Below are positions 35,382-45,279 of a stretch of 64,000 bases of DNA, piece after piece (the first letter of the stretch is position 1; each line of letters starts with the position of its first letter). The notes under the pieces are model-generated. The model was not told the origin of the DNA and made no database searches. It was given only the letters and a program-made list of their open reading frames with translations. The position numbers were made by a program, and so were the translations under genes. This stretch comes from Lactobacillus johnsonii (GTDB taxonomy: Bacteria; Bacillota; Bacilli; Lactobacillales; Lactobacillaceae): assembly GCF_014058685.1 (NCBI RefSeq), contig NZ_CP059055.1:186001-250000 (forward strand), written 5' to 3'.

Positions 35382-36695
35382 ATGACTCATGAACTTACGC
35401 TAGATGAAATTGCAAAATTTCAACAAGATTATCAACAAAATAAGCAAAATAAAATTGCTGAATTGGCTGTTGTGAATAACGGTGTGCAAAAAGCAAGTTT
35501 CAACGGTGAGGGTATCCGTGATTTAAATCGAACTTTCTCAATTGAAATTCCAACTGATAATGTGACCGACCAAAAGCAATCAGGTCGTTGTTGGTTGTTT
35601 GCGGCTTTGAATGTTTTACGTCATAAGTTTGCCAAGCAATATCATACAAAGAACTTTACTTTTTCACAAAGCTATCTTTTCTTCTGGGATCGAATTGAAA
35701 GAGCAAATATTTTCTTTAATCATATTCTAGAAACTGCGGATAAACCTGTGGATGATCGTACTGTACATTTTTACTTACAAGCACCTGATACCGATGGTGG
35801 ACAATGGCACATGGCTATTTCATTAATTAGAAAATATGGCTTGGTACCAACTTATGCACAAGACGAAAGTTTTACAGCTAATAATACGGCGGCTTTTAAT
35901 CAAGCATTGAATATGAAATTACGTGAAGATGGATTAGTTTTACGCAAACTTGCTCAAGCCGGTAAAAATGATGAAATTGAACAAAAACGTCAAGAATATT
36001 TAAGTGAAATTTACCGTATGGCTGTAATTGCTTTTGGACAACCTGTGCAAAAGTTTGATCTAGAATTTAAAGATGACGATGGAAATTACAAGTTAGACCA
36101 AAATATTACCCCATTAGACTTTTTCCACAATTATTTTGAAGATGACTTAGATGATTACGTAGTACTTTTTAATGCTCCAGATCATGAGTATGATAAGCTT
36201 TACGCTTTTCCATTTGAAGATAATGTTGAAGGCGGTAGCCCAGTTAGATTTTTGAATACAAAGATTGAAAATCTTAAGGAAGCCGCAATTAAGCAGTTAA
36301 AAGATGGAGAAACAATCTGGTTTGGTTGTGATGTAGGCAAGCAAAGTGATCGTCAAAAAGGAATTTTAGCCGCTGATTTATATGAAACTGATACGATTTT
36401 TGGTATTGAAACTAAGTTAAATAAAAAAGAACGTCTTCAAACTGGTGCTAGTGGTTCAACTCATGCAATGACCTTTGTGGGTGTGGATGTAGTTGATGGT
36501 AAACCTCGTCAGTGGAAAGTAGAAAATTCCTGGGGAACAAAAGTCGGCGATAAAGGCTACTTTGTCATGGATGATAAATGGTTTGACGAATACTTATTTA
36601 AAGTTGTAGTTAAGAAGCAATATTTACCAGAGAAACTAGTAAAAATTGCTGAAAGCGAAGCAACTCCTGTTCCTTGCTGGGATTCAATGGCTTAA
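35382..36695 (+). CDS. Thiol endopeptidase of the bleomycin hydrolase family (PepE/PepG-type)
   Basis: This 437-residue C1B cysteine peptidase has QKQSGRCWLFAALN with catalytic Cys 70, THAMTFVGVD with His 361 and VENSWGTK with Asn 382. Lactobacilli carry PepC (aminopeptidase, about 449 residues, ending in a blocking C-terminal tail) and the shorter PepE/PepG endopeptidases. The length and the truncated ending CWDSMA, without the extra C-terminal residues of PepC, favour the endopeptidase type. It is cytosolic and degrades imported peptides. A second copy lies at 43177-44487; together they flank the opp genes. Confidence 0.88.
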   Translation: MTHELTLDEIAKFQQDYQQNKQNKIAELAVVNNGVQKASFNGEGIRDLNRTFSIEIPTDNVTDQKQSGRCWLFAALNVLRHKFAKQYHTKNFTFSQSYLFFWDRIERANIFFNHILETADKPVDDRTVHFYLQAPDTDGGQWHMAISLIRKYGLVPTYAQDESFTANNTAAFNQALNMKLREDGLVLRKLAQAGKNDEIEQKRQEYLSEIYRMAVIAFGQPVQKFDLEFKDDDGNYKLDQNITPLDFFHNYFEDDLDDYVVLFNAPDHEYDKLYAFPFEDNVEGGSPVRFLNTKIENLKEAAIKQLKDGETIWFGCDVGKQSDRQKGILAADLYETDTIFGIETKLNKKERLQTGASGSTHAMTFVGVDVVDGKPRQWKVENSWGTKVGDKGYFVMDDKWFDEYLFKVVVKKQYLPEKLVKIAESEATPVPCWDSMA

Positions 36696-36698
36696 TCG

Positions 36699-36745
36699 AA
36701 AAAGGACTGATAATAGCTTAAATTGCTACCTATCAGTCCTTTTTT
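36699..36745 (+). terminator. Terminator of the first thiol endopeptidase gene
   Basis: Stem AAAAAGGACTGATA / TATCAGTCCTTTTTT with an 18-base loop. Confidence 0.85.
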
Positions 36746-36806
36746 GCTTTGCAAAATATTCAAAATGAGAGATAAGATAGAAAATTAATTTTTTATTTAA
36801 AAAATA

Positions 36807-36835
36807 TTTACTTTTTTCATAAAATAGTGTTTAAT
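36807..36835 (+). promoter_or_regulatory. Promoter of the opp operon
   Basis: -35 TTTACT (36807-36812), 17-base spacer, -10 TTTAAT (36830-36835), about 46 bases before the oppA ATG. It supports the start at 36881 rather than the upstream in-frame ATG at 36827. Confidence 0.5.
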
Positions 36836-36880
36836 AAAACTCATATTAATTTAATGAAAAATATTTTTGGAGGGGAAAAT

Positions 36881-38517
36881 ATGAAAGTTAAAAAAGTATT
36901 TGCAGCGGTTTGTACTGCTACGCTTGCCGCTGTTGCCCTAACTGCTTGTGGCAAAAAGGATAATAGTGCTTCAGGTGATCAAGCATTAACTTGGATGGAA
37001 AAAACTGAACTTCAAACTATGGATATTTCTAAAGCTACGGATGAAACCAGTTTTAATCAATTAAATAATGTTTATGAAGGATTATATCGTTTAGGAAAAA
37101 ATTCTAAGGTAGAAAATGCTTTAGCTACAAAAACTGAGGAAAGTAAAGATGGAAAACGTTGGACCTTTACTTTGAGAAAAGGTGCAAAGTGGTCAAACGG
37201 TGATCCAGTAACTGCTAAAGATTTTGTTTATTCTTGGCAAAGAACTGTTGATCCAAAAACTGGATCCCAATATACTTCTCTATTTTCTGGAATTGAAAAT
37301 GCAGATGAAATTACGAAATTACGAAAGGAAAGAAATCTCCAAGTTCTTTAGGAATCAAGGCTGTTGATAATTATAAATTAGAAGTGAACCTTGAACACCG
37401 GATTCCATACTTTAAATTATTGATGGGCTTCCCATTATTCTTCCCGCAAAATCAAAAAACTGTTGAAAAATCAGGTAGTAGCTATGGTACTGCTTCTAAG
37501 TATCAAGTTTATAATGGACCATTTGTTCAAAAGGGATGGACTGGTTCAAACTTGAAATGGAAGTTAGTTAAAAACGACGCATACTGGGATAAAAAAGATG
37601 TTAAGTTGAAGAGGATCGATTACTCAATTCAAAAGACACCTACTACGGCATATAACTTATATCAATCAGGTAAATTAGATGCTGCAGTCCTTGATGCACA
37701 GGGAACTAAGCAATTGAAGAATCAAACTGGATATACTATTCGAAAGAAAGCAAGTACACAATACTTAAGCTACAATATGGCTAAGAGACCAGAATTTAAA
37801 AATGCTAAGTTACGTCAGGCTATTTCAATGGCAATTGACCGTAAAGCTTTAGCTAATGCACTTGGTGGTGCAAACCAAGCAGCTAAAACTTTTACTGCAC
37901 CAGGAATTGTAGATGTTAATGGAAAAGATTATGTAGATTACGTTGAAACTCCAAAGGCAGAAGCGTATATGAAACATAATCCTAAGAAAGCACGCGAATT
38001 GTATAAAGAAGCCCTTAAAGAGCTTGGAAAGAGTAGTTTGACCTTTAACTTACTTGGATACGATGATGATACAAGTAAGAAGGCTACAGAAACCCTTCAA
38101 AGTCAGTTAGAGGATAGCTTGAAAGACGTAAATGTACATGTTCAAAATATTCCTAAGAAGACTGCAATTGATAGAATGGTTTCCGGTAATTTTGATGTTT
38201 CATTCTCTGGTTGGAGTGGAGACTTTGCTGATCCTATTACTTTCTTAGATCTTGAAACGCCTGATAATGCAATGAACTTTGGTAGGTGGAATAATGAAAA
38301 ATATAATGACTTATTAGCTGATTCTAAGACTACCGGTGATGTGAATAAGCGTAATAAAGACTTAGAAAATGCAGAAAAGATTTTACTAGAAGAGCAAGGC
38401 GTAAGTCCTTTATTCCATCAACAAGAAGCATGGATGGTAAAACCATCAGTTAAAGGTGTTATCTACAATGGAGCTGGAGCATCTTACAACTTTAAGCATG
38501 CATACGTTGCAAAATAA
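36881..38517 (+). pseudogene. oppA: Oligopeptide-binding lipoprotein OppA, frameshifted
   Basis: The N-terminal half (ATG 36881, GGAGGGG upstream) has a lipoprotein signal with lipobox LTAC and the SBP family 5 motif ATKTEESKDGKRWTFTLRKG... WSNGDPVTAKDFVYSW. It stops at TAG 37349-37351. The frame resumes in another register (...GIKAVDNYKLEVNL) and runs to 38517 as a normal C-terminal half. The cause is an 8-bp tandem duplication, AAATTACG at 37308-37315 and 37316-37323. Removing one copy restores a continuous ORF of 542 residues (1629 nt), the usual OppA length. As it stands, only a 157-residue truncated lipoprotein would be made. Confidence 0.9.
37308..37323 (+). repeat. 8-bp tandem duplication that breaks oppA
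   Basis: AAATTACG occurs twice in direct succession; the +8 shift changes frame. It is a typical slipped-strand event and could revert. Confidence 0.9.
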
Positions 38518-38523
38518 GTAATA

Positions 38524-38557
38524 AAAAATCGAAGATTATAAAATCTCCGATTTTTTT
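38524..38557 (+). terminator. Leaky terminator between oppA and oppB
   Basis: AAAAATCGAAGAT / ATCTCCGATTTTTTT hairpin. In opp operons this often makes the binding protein mRNA more abundant than the permease genes. Confidence 0.75.
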
Positions 38558-38602
38558 ATTAAATATAGCATTAAAAAAGTATGAGTTAATGAAAGGCAAA
38601 AG

Positions 38603-39532
38603 ATGAGTAAATATATTTTAAAACGTGTCTTTTATATGATCTTAACTTTGTTTATTGTGGCAACGGCAACTTTCTTTTTAATGAAAGCCATGCCGGGGTC
38701 GCCTTATGCAAATGAAGCAAAAATGACACCAACTCAAATTAAAATCATGAATGAACAATATGGTTTGAATAAACCTATTTTCGTTCAGTATTTAATCTAT
38801 TTGGGTGGAATGTTCAAAGGGGATTTTGGAACTTCTTTCCAATATGCAAACCAATCAGTGACTAGTTTGATTTTGCCACGTTTGGCAGTTTCTATGCAAT
38901 TGGGCTTACAGGCCATGGTTGTAGGAGTGGTATTTGGTGTATTACTTGGAACTTTAGCTGCTGTAAAACAAGGAACCTGGGTGGATTCTACTTCAACTGT
39001 TTTAGCCATTATTGGAAGATCAGTTCCTAACTTCGTTTTGGCTGTTATTCTTCAGTATTATATCGCCTTAAAATTGGGTTGGTTTTCAATTGCGGGTTGG
39101 GGTTCATTTTCTCAATCTGTTTTACCTACTATCGCTTTAGCAGTTGCTCCAATGGCTGAAACAGAACGTTTTGTTAGAACTAGTATGGTAGATAACATGA
39201 ATCAAGATTACGTTGAGCTAGGGCGTGCTAAGGGATTGAGTAAGATGGAAGTTGTGCGTGGACATGTTATGCGTAATAGCATGATTCCAATTGTAACCCT
39301 TCTTGGACCGTATACTGTTGCCTTAATGACGGGTTCCATGGTTATTGAAAATATTTTTAATATTCCTGGTATTGGAGAACAATTTGTTAAATCAATTTTG
39401 ACTAATGATTATCCAACAATTATGGGTGTAACTATGATTTATTCAATTGGTCTAGTAGTAGTATTACTGATTACTGATATTATTTATGGTTTGATTGATC
39501 CACGGATTAGATTACAAGGAAAGGAAGGATAA
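38603..39532 (+). CDS. oppB: Oligopeptide ABC transporter permease OppB
   Basis: This 309-residue, six-span BPD-transporter permease has the EAA loop ELGRAKGLSKMEVVRGHVMRNS-like segment and family start LKRVFYMILTLFIVATATFFLM. It forms the channel with OppC. AAAGGC before the ATG is modest. The gene is intact, although the operon's binding protein and one ATPase are broken. Confidence 0.95.
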   Translation: MSKYILKRVFYMILTLFIVATATFFLMKAMPGSPYANEAKMTPTQIKIMNEQYGLNKPIFVQYLIYLGGMFKGDFGTSFQYANQSVTSLILPRLAVSMQLGLQAMVVGVVFGVLLGTLAAVKQGTWVDSTSTVLAIIGRSVPNFVLAVILQYYIALKLGWFSIAGWGSFSQSVLPTIALAVAPMAETERFVRTSMVDNMNQDYVELGRAKGLSKMEVVRGHVMRNSMIPIVTLLGPYTVALMTGSMVIENIFNIPGIGEQFVKSILTNDYPTIMGVTMIYSIGLVVVLLITDIIYGLIDPRIRLQGKEG

Positions 39533-39535
39533 AGA

Positions 39536-40564
39536 ATGAACGAAGAATTTAATGTAAGTCCTGCGGACTTTGAAAAATTAACCCCTGATGAAGTTCAAAA
39601 CAATGAGAATATTTCAGGACCTTCCTTATCCTTTGGTCAAAATGTTTGGCTACAATTGAAGAAAAAGAAATCAGCAATCATTTCGGCAATAATTATTATT
39701 TTGATGGTAGTTATCTCATTTGGATCGACGCCATTCATTAATAATAAAACTTTAGTAAAATCTCATCCTCAATATGCTAACTTACCAGCACGTGTGCCAG
39801 GAATGAGTGCAATTAATGGTTTGAATGGAAAACTAAAGCAGGGAGATAAATGGGTAGATGTCTATGAACAAAATCATATTCCCAAAAATAAATATTTCTT
39901 TGCCGGTACAGATTATTTAGGACGACCTTTAGGGCAGAGAATTATTTATGGAACTAAAATTTCATTAACTGTAGCTTTTGTGGCAGCTCTATTCGATTTA
40001 ACAATTGGGGTTTTATATGGAATTATTTCGGGATGGAAAGGTGGCGGCGTGGATAATGCCATGCAACGAATTATTGAAATAATTTCTTCGATTCCTAATC
40101 TTGTTATTGTTGTTTTGATGTTGGTTGTATTGAAGCCAGGAATGATGTCAATTATTTTGGCAATCGCTATTTCTTCTTGGACTACCATGGCACGACAAAT
40201 CCGAGCTGAAACTTTAACTTTAAAAAACCAAGAATATGTTTTAGCTGCACGAAATTTGGGTCAATCATCTTGGAAAATTGCACTAAAGCATCTAATTCCT
40301 AATTTATCTAGTTTGATTATCATTCAAATGATGTATACCATTCCGACCGCTATTTTCTTTGAAGCATTTTTAAGTTTTATTGGAATTGGTATTTCTGCTC
40401 CTCAAACTTCTCTTGGCGTCTTGCTTAATGAGGGACAGAAGAATTTTCAATTTTTACCATATCAAATGTGGTTTCCAGCAATTGTTTTATGCGTTTTGAT
40501 GATTGCCTTTAACTTATTAGGTGATGGATTAAGAGATGCATTAGATCCCAAGAGTAGAAGGTAG
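39536..40564 (+). CDS. oppC: Oligopeptide ABC transporter permease OppC
   Basis: This 342-residue protein has a cytosolic N-terminal extension, a first span, an extracellular loop (about 60-125) with the family's [13 protein letters not shown] motif, and five more spans with the EAA loop ([17 protein letters not shown]). It starts three bases after oppB. It pairs with OppB in the membrane. Intact. Confidence 0.95.
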   Translation: MNEEFNVSPADFEKLTPDEVQNNENISGPSLSFGQNVWLQLKKKKSAIISAIIIILMVVISFGSTPFINNKTLVKSHPQYANLPARVPGMSAINGLNGKLKQGDKWVDVYEQNHIPKNKYFFAGTDYLGRPLGQRIIYGTKISLTVAFVAALFDLTIGVLYGIISGWKGGGVDNAMQRIIEIISSIPNLVIVVLMLVVLKPGMMSIILAIAISSWTTMARQIRAETLTLKNQEYVLAARNLGQSSWKIALKHLIPNLSSLIIIQMMYTIPTAIFFEAFLSFIGIGISAPQTSLGVLLNEGQKNFQFLPYQMWFPAIVLCVLMIAFNLLGDGLRDALDPKSRR

Positions 40565-40568
40565 AAAA

Positions 40569-41415
40569 ATGACAGAAAAAGTTTTAGATGTTAAAAATTT
40601 AGAAATTGATTTTCATACGTACGCTGGAGATGTAAAAGCAATTCGAAATGTATCTTTTCATTTGAACAGAGGAGAAACGCTAGCGATTGTAGGTGAATCT
40701 GGTTCTGGTAAGTCAGCAAATTGCTGAACCGTTAATTAAACATAAGGGAGCAGGCAAAAAAGAAGCTTGGAAAAAAGCCCTCGAAATGATGAAAGCTGTA
40801 GGAATTCCTGATGCAGAAAAAAGAATTAACCAATATCCGCATCAGTTTTCTGGAGGAATGCGTCAGAGAATCGTAATTGCAATAGCTTTAATCTGTGAAC
40901 CTGAAATTTTACTAGCGGATGAGCCAACAACTGCGTTAGATGTAACAGTTCAAGCAGAAATTCTGGATTTAATGAAAGATTTGCAAAAGAAAATTGGTAC
41001 ATCAATTATTTTCATTACCCATGATTTGGGAGTGGTTGCAGGAATGGCTGATCGCGTATCTGTAATGTATGCCGGAGAAATATTGGAATATGGGTCAGTG
41101 GATGATATTTTTTATAATCCGCAACATCCATATACTTGGGGATTAATTAATTCAATGCCTACGCTGAAAAGCAAAAAATTAGAATCAATTCCAGGTACTC
41201 CACCCAATTTATTAGATCCTCCTAAAGGAGACCCTTTTGCTCCCCGCAATAAATATGCAATGAAAATTGATCTAGAAAGAAAGCCGCCTTTCTTTAAAGT
41301 ATCGGATGGTCATTACGCTGCTACATGGTTATTGCATCCAAGTGCTCCTAAAGTTACTCCTCCAGCAGAGATTATTCGTAGACAGAAAAAATTTTCAGAA
41401 ATGAACAAAAAATAG
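40569..41415 (+). pseudogene. oppD: Oligopeptide ABC transporter ATPase OppD, internal deletion plus frameshift
   Basis: ATG 40569 (GAAGG upstream) opens a normal OppD start through Walker A (VGESGSGKS), but the frame then reads SANC and stops at TGA (about 40723). The rest of OppD continues in the +1 frame from [11 protein letters not shown] and includes the signature FSGGMRQR, Walker B LLADEPTTALD and the C-terminal peptide-transporter domain. By comparison with OppD proteins, about 60 codons with the Q-loop (FQDP) are missing at the junction near 40716-40722. The missing length is not a multiple of three. A functional ATPase is not possible from this sequence. Confidence 0.9.
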
Positions 41416-41428
41416 ATAGGAAAAAGCG

Positions 41429-42367
41429 ATGACAGAAAAAAATAAGATTTTAGAAGTTAAGAATTTAAAACAATACTTTAAAGTAGGTCGATCAACTGTC
41501 AAAGCTGTAGATGATGTCAGTTTTGATATCTATGAAGGTGAAACTTTTGGTTTAGTAGGAGAATCGGGCTCTGGTAAGACGACTACTGGACGCAGTATTT
41601 TGCATTTGTATGAACCTACTTCCGGTGAAATTATTTTTAAAGGAAAAGATATCAACAAACTAAAAGGTAGAAAAGAAAAAATGCAATTTCGGCGTGATGC
41701 TCAAATGATTTTTCAAGACCCATATGCTTCCTTAAATCCGAGAATGACTGTCGAAGATATTATTGCAGAAGGATTAGATATTCACCAAGAAGTTAAAAAC
41801 AAAGCTGATAGAAAAAAACGGGTTTATGAGTTATTGGATTTAGTAGGTTTAAACAAAGAACATGCATCACGTTTTCCTCATGAATTCTCTGGTGGGCAGC
41901 GACAAAGAATAGGAATTGCACGAGCTTTAGCAATTAATCCTAAGTTTGTTGTAGCTGATGAACCCATTTCTGCATTAGATGTGTCAATTCAAGCACAAGT
42001 GGTTAATTTAATGAAAGAATTGCAAGAGAAGAAGAAATTAACATATTTGTTTATTGCTCATGATCTTTCAATGGTTAAATTTATTTCTGATAGAATTGGG
42101 GTTATGCGATTTGGAAAGCTATTGGAGGTAGGAACTGCAGATGAAGTATATAATCGTCCATTACATGATTACACAAAAAGCTTGATATCTGCTGTTCCAA
42201 TTCCCGATCCCGACATTGAACGTCAAAGACAGAGAATTAAATATGATGATTCTAAGGTTGAATCGAGGAAAGACCGTTCTTTACATGAAATTGAGCCGGG
42301 ACACTTTGTGAGATGTGCTGACGATGAAGTGGATTACTACTTAAAAGTAGCAAAAAGTTATGTATAA
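41429..42367 (+). CDS. oppF: Oligopeptide ABC transporter ATPase OppF
   Basis: This 312-residue ABC ATPase has Walker [15 protein letters not shown]-loop [14 protein letters not shown], signature FSGGQRQR, Walker [13 protein letters not shown], and the C-terminal OppF-type extension with VPIPDPD. It starts 14 bases after the oppD remnant and appears intact. With oppD broken it could only work as a homodimer or with an ATPase encoded elsewhere (inference). Confidence 0.95.
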   Translation: MTEKNKILEVKNLKQYFKVGRSTVKAVDDVSFDIYEGETFGLVGESGSGKTTTGRSILHLYEPTSGEIIFKGKDINKLKGRKEKMQFRRDAQMIFQDPYASLNPRMTVEDIIAEGLDIHQEVKNKADRKKRVYELLDLVGLNKEHASRFPHEFSGGQRQRIGIARALAINPKFVVADEPISALDVSIQAQVVNLMKELQEKKKLTYLFIAHDLSMVKFISDRIGVMRFGKLLEVGTADEVYNRPLHDYTKSLISAVPIPDPDIERQRQRIKYDDSKVESRKDRSLHEIEPGHFVRCADDEVDYYLKVAKSYV

Positions 42368-42370
42368 ATT

Positions 42371-42408
42371 AAAGATCTATTGGATAAAAGTATCTGGTAG
42401 ATCTTTTT
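42371..42408 (+). terminator. Terminator of the opp operon
   Basis: AAAGATCTA / TAGATCTTTTT hairpin with an 18-base loop. Confidence 0.75.
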
Positions 42409-42452
42409 CTTATGTTTGTTAAAATTGAATTAATTAAAGAAGAAGGTGCAGC

Positions 42453-43106
42453 ATGAACATTGAATTAGTTAAGCAATTTACTAAAGATCATCTAAAAGGT
42501 GAAAAAACAGGTCATGATTACTACCATGGACAAAGAGTGGCAAATTTAGCCACAAAAATGTATCTAAGTGATTATCCAGATGCACATAAAGACAGCAGAA
42601 TAGTAGCTATTATTCAGACAGGAAGTTATTTACATGATACAATCGATGAAAAAATTTGTGACAATCCTGATGAAGTTATAGACGAAATCAAAGAATTATT
42701 GCCTAAGGGTGGCTTTACTTCTTTAGAAATAGAAGATATTTTATTTACTATTCAGCATATGTCTTTTTCAGCTAATATTGAGCATCATTATCACCTTCCT
42801 TTGAGTGGACAATATGTGCAAGATGCTGATCGGATTGAAAGTTTAGGGGCAATCGGAATTGCTAGAGCATTTACTTATGGTGGTAAGCATGGAAATAAGA
42901 TTTATGATCCCAAAATTAAGCCTGAGAAGCTAATAAGTCATGCTCAATATCGCAACCATGTAGAAACCACAATTAATCATTTCTATGAAAAATTATTTGA
43001 TCTAGAAGACCTAATGAATACGCCTGCTGCTAAAAAGGAAGCACACCGGAGAACTGAATATATGCGTGAGTTTGTTCAAGAATTTATGGATGAATGGAAT
43101 GTATAA
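42453..43106 (+). CDS. HD-domain phosphohydrolase (YedJ-like)
   Basis: This 217-residue protein has an HD-superfamily arrangement: H..HDYYHGQRV at about residue 22, LHDTIDEK at about 60 for the metal-binding HD pair, and QDADRIESLGAIGIARAF further on. It fits the small YedJ/YpgQ-like HD hydrolases, which act on nucleotides or related phosphates in the cytosol. Substrate unknown. GAAGAAGG precedes the ATG. A bidirectional terminator follows. Confidence 0.88.
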   Translation: MNIELVKQFTKDHLKGEKTGHDYYHGQRVANLATKMYLSDYPDAHKDSRIVAIIQTGSYLHDTIDEKICDNPDEVIDEIKELLPKGGFTSLEIEDILFTIQHMSFSANIEHHYHLPLSGQYVQDADRIESLGAIGIARAFTYGGKHGNKIYDPKIKPEKLISHAQYRNHVETTINHFYEKLFDLEDLMNTPAAKKEAHRRTEYMREFVQEFMDEWNV

Positions 43107-43112
43107 TTGAAG

Positions 43113-43152
43113 AAAAAGAGATTTGTACCCGTATTGATACAAATCTCTTTTT
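43113..43152. terminator. Bidirectional terminator
   Basis: Perfect 15-bp stem AAAAAGAGATTTGTA / TACAAATCTCTTTTT between convergent genes. Confidence 0.92.
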
Positions 43153-43176
43153 GGTATATATTATATTTTATTTTTA

Positions 43177-44487
43177 CTAAGCTAGTGAATCCCAAGCAGG
43201 AAGTGGAGTTGGCTTGCTTTCTGCAAGTTTCTTTTGATCTTCAGTTAAGAACTCTTTTCTAACAACCACTTCATAAACAAATTCGTCAAACCACTTATCG
43301 CTCATTGTGAAGTAACCTTTACGGCCAGATTTTTCACTCCATGAGTTTTCAACTTTCCACTTACGGATTTCACCCTTATCTAAGTCAACACCAACTAAAG
43401 TCATAGCGTGGCTAACTTCGCCTTCACCAGTAGCCAATCTTTCTGCCTTAGTCATATAAGTATCAACATCAAATAATTCATCGGTCTTGTATAATTCAGT
43501 ATCTAGGTAACCAGTCTTACGATCCATTTCTTTCAAGACATCATTACCAAACCAAACACTTTCACCATCTTTTAGTTGTTTAATGGCAGCTTCTTTTAAG
43601 TATTCGATTGGAACATTTAAGAAAGTAATAGGGATACCACCATTAACATTGTCTTCAAATGGAAGAGAGTAAAGTTTGCCATATTCATGATCTGGCGCAT
43701 TAGTTAAGCAAACATAATCATTGAAATTAATATCCCAGTACTTATTGAAAAATTCAACTGGAGTTAAGTTTTTATCCAAGTGAAGTTTTTTCTCATCATC
43801 GCGGTACTCTAAGTCAAAAGTCTTAGGAGGTTCGCCAACAGCAATTGCAGTCATGCGATAGATTTCACTTAGAAATTCTTTGCGTTTCTTTTCAACTTCT
43901 TCAGTTTTACCTTCTTGAACTAATTTACGTAAAACTAAAGCATCTTTTCTTTCTTTACGAGCTAGCGCATCAGATAAACCAGCTGTATGATTAGTATTAA
44001 AACTTTCAGGCATTGCATTGGTTGGGACAACACCGTATTTTTTCACTAAGGAAGCAGCCATTGCCCATTGACCACCATCTGCACCAGCAAAATTCATATA
44101 TGCCTTAACTGTGCGATCATCTAAGGGCTTATCTGCAGAATCAATAATTGCATCATAGAAAATATTAGCACGTTCAATCTTATCCCAGAAGAAGTTATAT
44201 GCTTGAGATAAGGTGAAGTTCTTAGCCTTATATTTTTTACCAAAATCATGGCGTAAAGTATTTAAGGTCGCAAATAACCAGCAACGACCTGACTGCATTT
44301 GGTTAGTAACATTATCAGTTTCTACTTCGACAGAGAATACATCGTTTAGACGGTTAGTAACTGCTGGATTAAATGAAGCTTCTAACACACCGGACCGCAT
44401 TGCTGCGCGAGAAACTACTTGATTACGTGAATTATCAAAGTCACTACGGAATTGATTAATTTCTTGTAGGGTTAATTCGTGAGACAT
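43177..44487 (-). CDS. Thiol endopeptidase of the bleomycin hydrolase family (second copy)
   Basis: This 436-residue paralog of the gene at 35382 has QMQSGRCWLFATLN (catalytic Cys 69), SHAMTLVGVD (His) and VENSWSEK (Asn). It has the same short ending (AWDSLA) and so is also PepE/PepG-like. AAAGGAGTG lies upstream of the ATG. The two copies are clearly homologous but diverged, so the duplication is old. They probably differ in peptide preference (inference). Confidence 0.88.
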   Translation of the reverse strand: MSHELTLQEINQFRSDFDNSRNQVVSRAAMRSGVLEASFNPAVTNRLNDVFSVEVETDNVTNQMQSGRCWLFATLNTLRHDFGKKYKAKNFTLSQAYNFFWDKIERANIFYDAIIDSADKPLDDRTVKAYMNFAGADGGQWAMAASLVKKYGVVPTNAMPESFNTNHTAGLSDALARKERKDALVLRKLVQEGKTEEVEKKRKEFLSEIYRMTAIAVGEPPKTFDLEYRDDEKKLHLDKNLTPVEFFNKYWDINFNDYVCLTNAPDHEYGKLYSLPFEDNVNGGIPITFLNVPIEYLKEAAIKQLKDGESVWFGNDVLKEMDRKTGYLDTELYKTDELFDVDTYMTKAERLATGEGEVSHAMTLVGVDLDKGEIRKWKVENSWSEKSGRKGYFTMSDKWFDEFVYEVVVRKEFLTEDQKKLAESKPTPLPAWDSLA

Positions 44488-44649
44488 AGATTACACTCCT
44501 TTAATTTTTTTATCATGTTTTTCATTATATTTACTATACAGCAAATCACAAGTTAATACACTAATTTTATTGAATGAAAGTGACTTTCATGAGTATTTAA
44601 GGGATGATTCTGAAGTATAATATTGATAACAATATCGGAGGTAAGAACT

Positions 44650-45279
44650 ATGAAAAAGAATATTTTTGTATCAGGAATTACCCTAATGACAATGCTTTTA
44701 GCTGTAGGTTGTAGTAATAATGCGACCCAATCAAATACTAATAATGAAGCTAAAAGTACTAAGACAAGCCATAAAAAGAGCCACAAAGCTAAAAAACATA
44801 CAACTAAGAAAGATAAGACTGATATAGATACTGATAATTCAGAAACTACTAACTCAGATAAAAAAACTGATAAGAGGAGCAGCGAAAGTTCCAAGAGTAG
44901 TACTAGTGAAAAAGCTAGCCAGAATGGATCAGCAAACTCAAATGCTTCTTCTAATTCAAATGAATCAAAAAATACAAATAATTCAAATGGCTCATCCAAT
45001 TCTTCAGCATCTAATACTCAAAATAATGGCGGTCAAAGTGCTGCGTCAGCTAATAGCTCTTCAGATGCTATGTTTAATAAGATGGTTTCTAATACTATCA
45101 AAGAAAATGGCTACTCAAGTAGCTATGGCCCAGATAATTTTACGTTAATTGATGGTGGTAATGGACAATATTCTTTAGCTGAGAAGTCAACTGGAACAAT
45201 TGTTGGTCATTATTCTGTAAAGAATGGTGATCTTTACAAGCAAGATGTGATTACTGGAAACGATGTTAAGGTTAAATAA
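44650..45279 (+). CDS. Lipoprotein with Ser/Lys/Asn-rich spacer
   Basis: ATG 44650 follows CGGAGG; the longer frame from 44623 has no ribosome binding site. The 209-residue product has a lipoprotein signal with LAVGC, a long low-complexity spacer (about 22-140, Lys-rich then Ser/Asn-rich), and a small C-terminal domain (about 145-209: DAMFNKMVSNTIKENGYSS...). The spacer design is like that of the lipoprotein at 9930-10994, so both probably hold a small domain out in the wall. Function unknown. Its stop overlaps the greA start (TAATG), so they are cotranslated. Confidence 0.8.
   Translation: MKKNIFVSGITLMTMLLAVGCSNNATQSNTNNEAKSTKTSHKKSHKAKKHTTKKDKTDIDTDNSETTNSDKKTDKRSSESSKSSTSEKASQNGSANSNASSNSNESKNTNNSNGSSNSSASNTQNNGGQSAASANSSSDAMFNKMVSNTIKENGYSSSYGPDNFTLIDGGNGQYSLAEKSTGTIVGHYSVKNGDLYKQDVITGNDVKVK

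Noticed and set aside
35382-36695. Aminopeptidase C (PepC) for the first thiol peptidase
   Set aside because: The length and the short C-terminus fit the PepE/PepG endopeptidases better, though sequence search should confirm.
38603-42367. The opp genes as a dpp or nickel/peptide system
   Set aside because: Order A-B-C-D-F and the OppC and OppF features fit oligopeptide transport, and no metal-specific motif is visible.
44553-44999. 148-residue minus-strand ORF opposite the Ser/Lys-rich lipoprotein
   Set aside because: It is Leu/Val-rich antisense of a low-complexity spacer without start signals.
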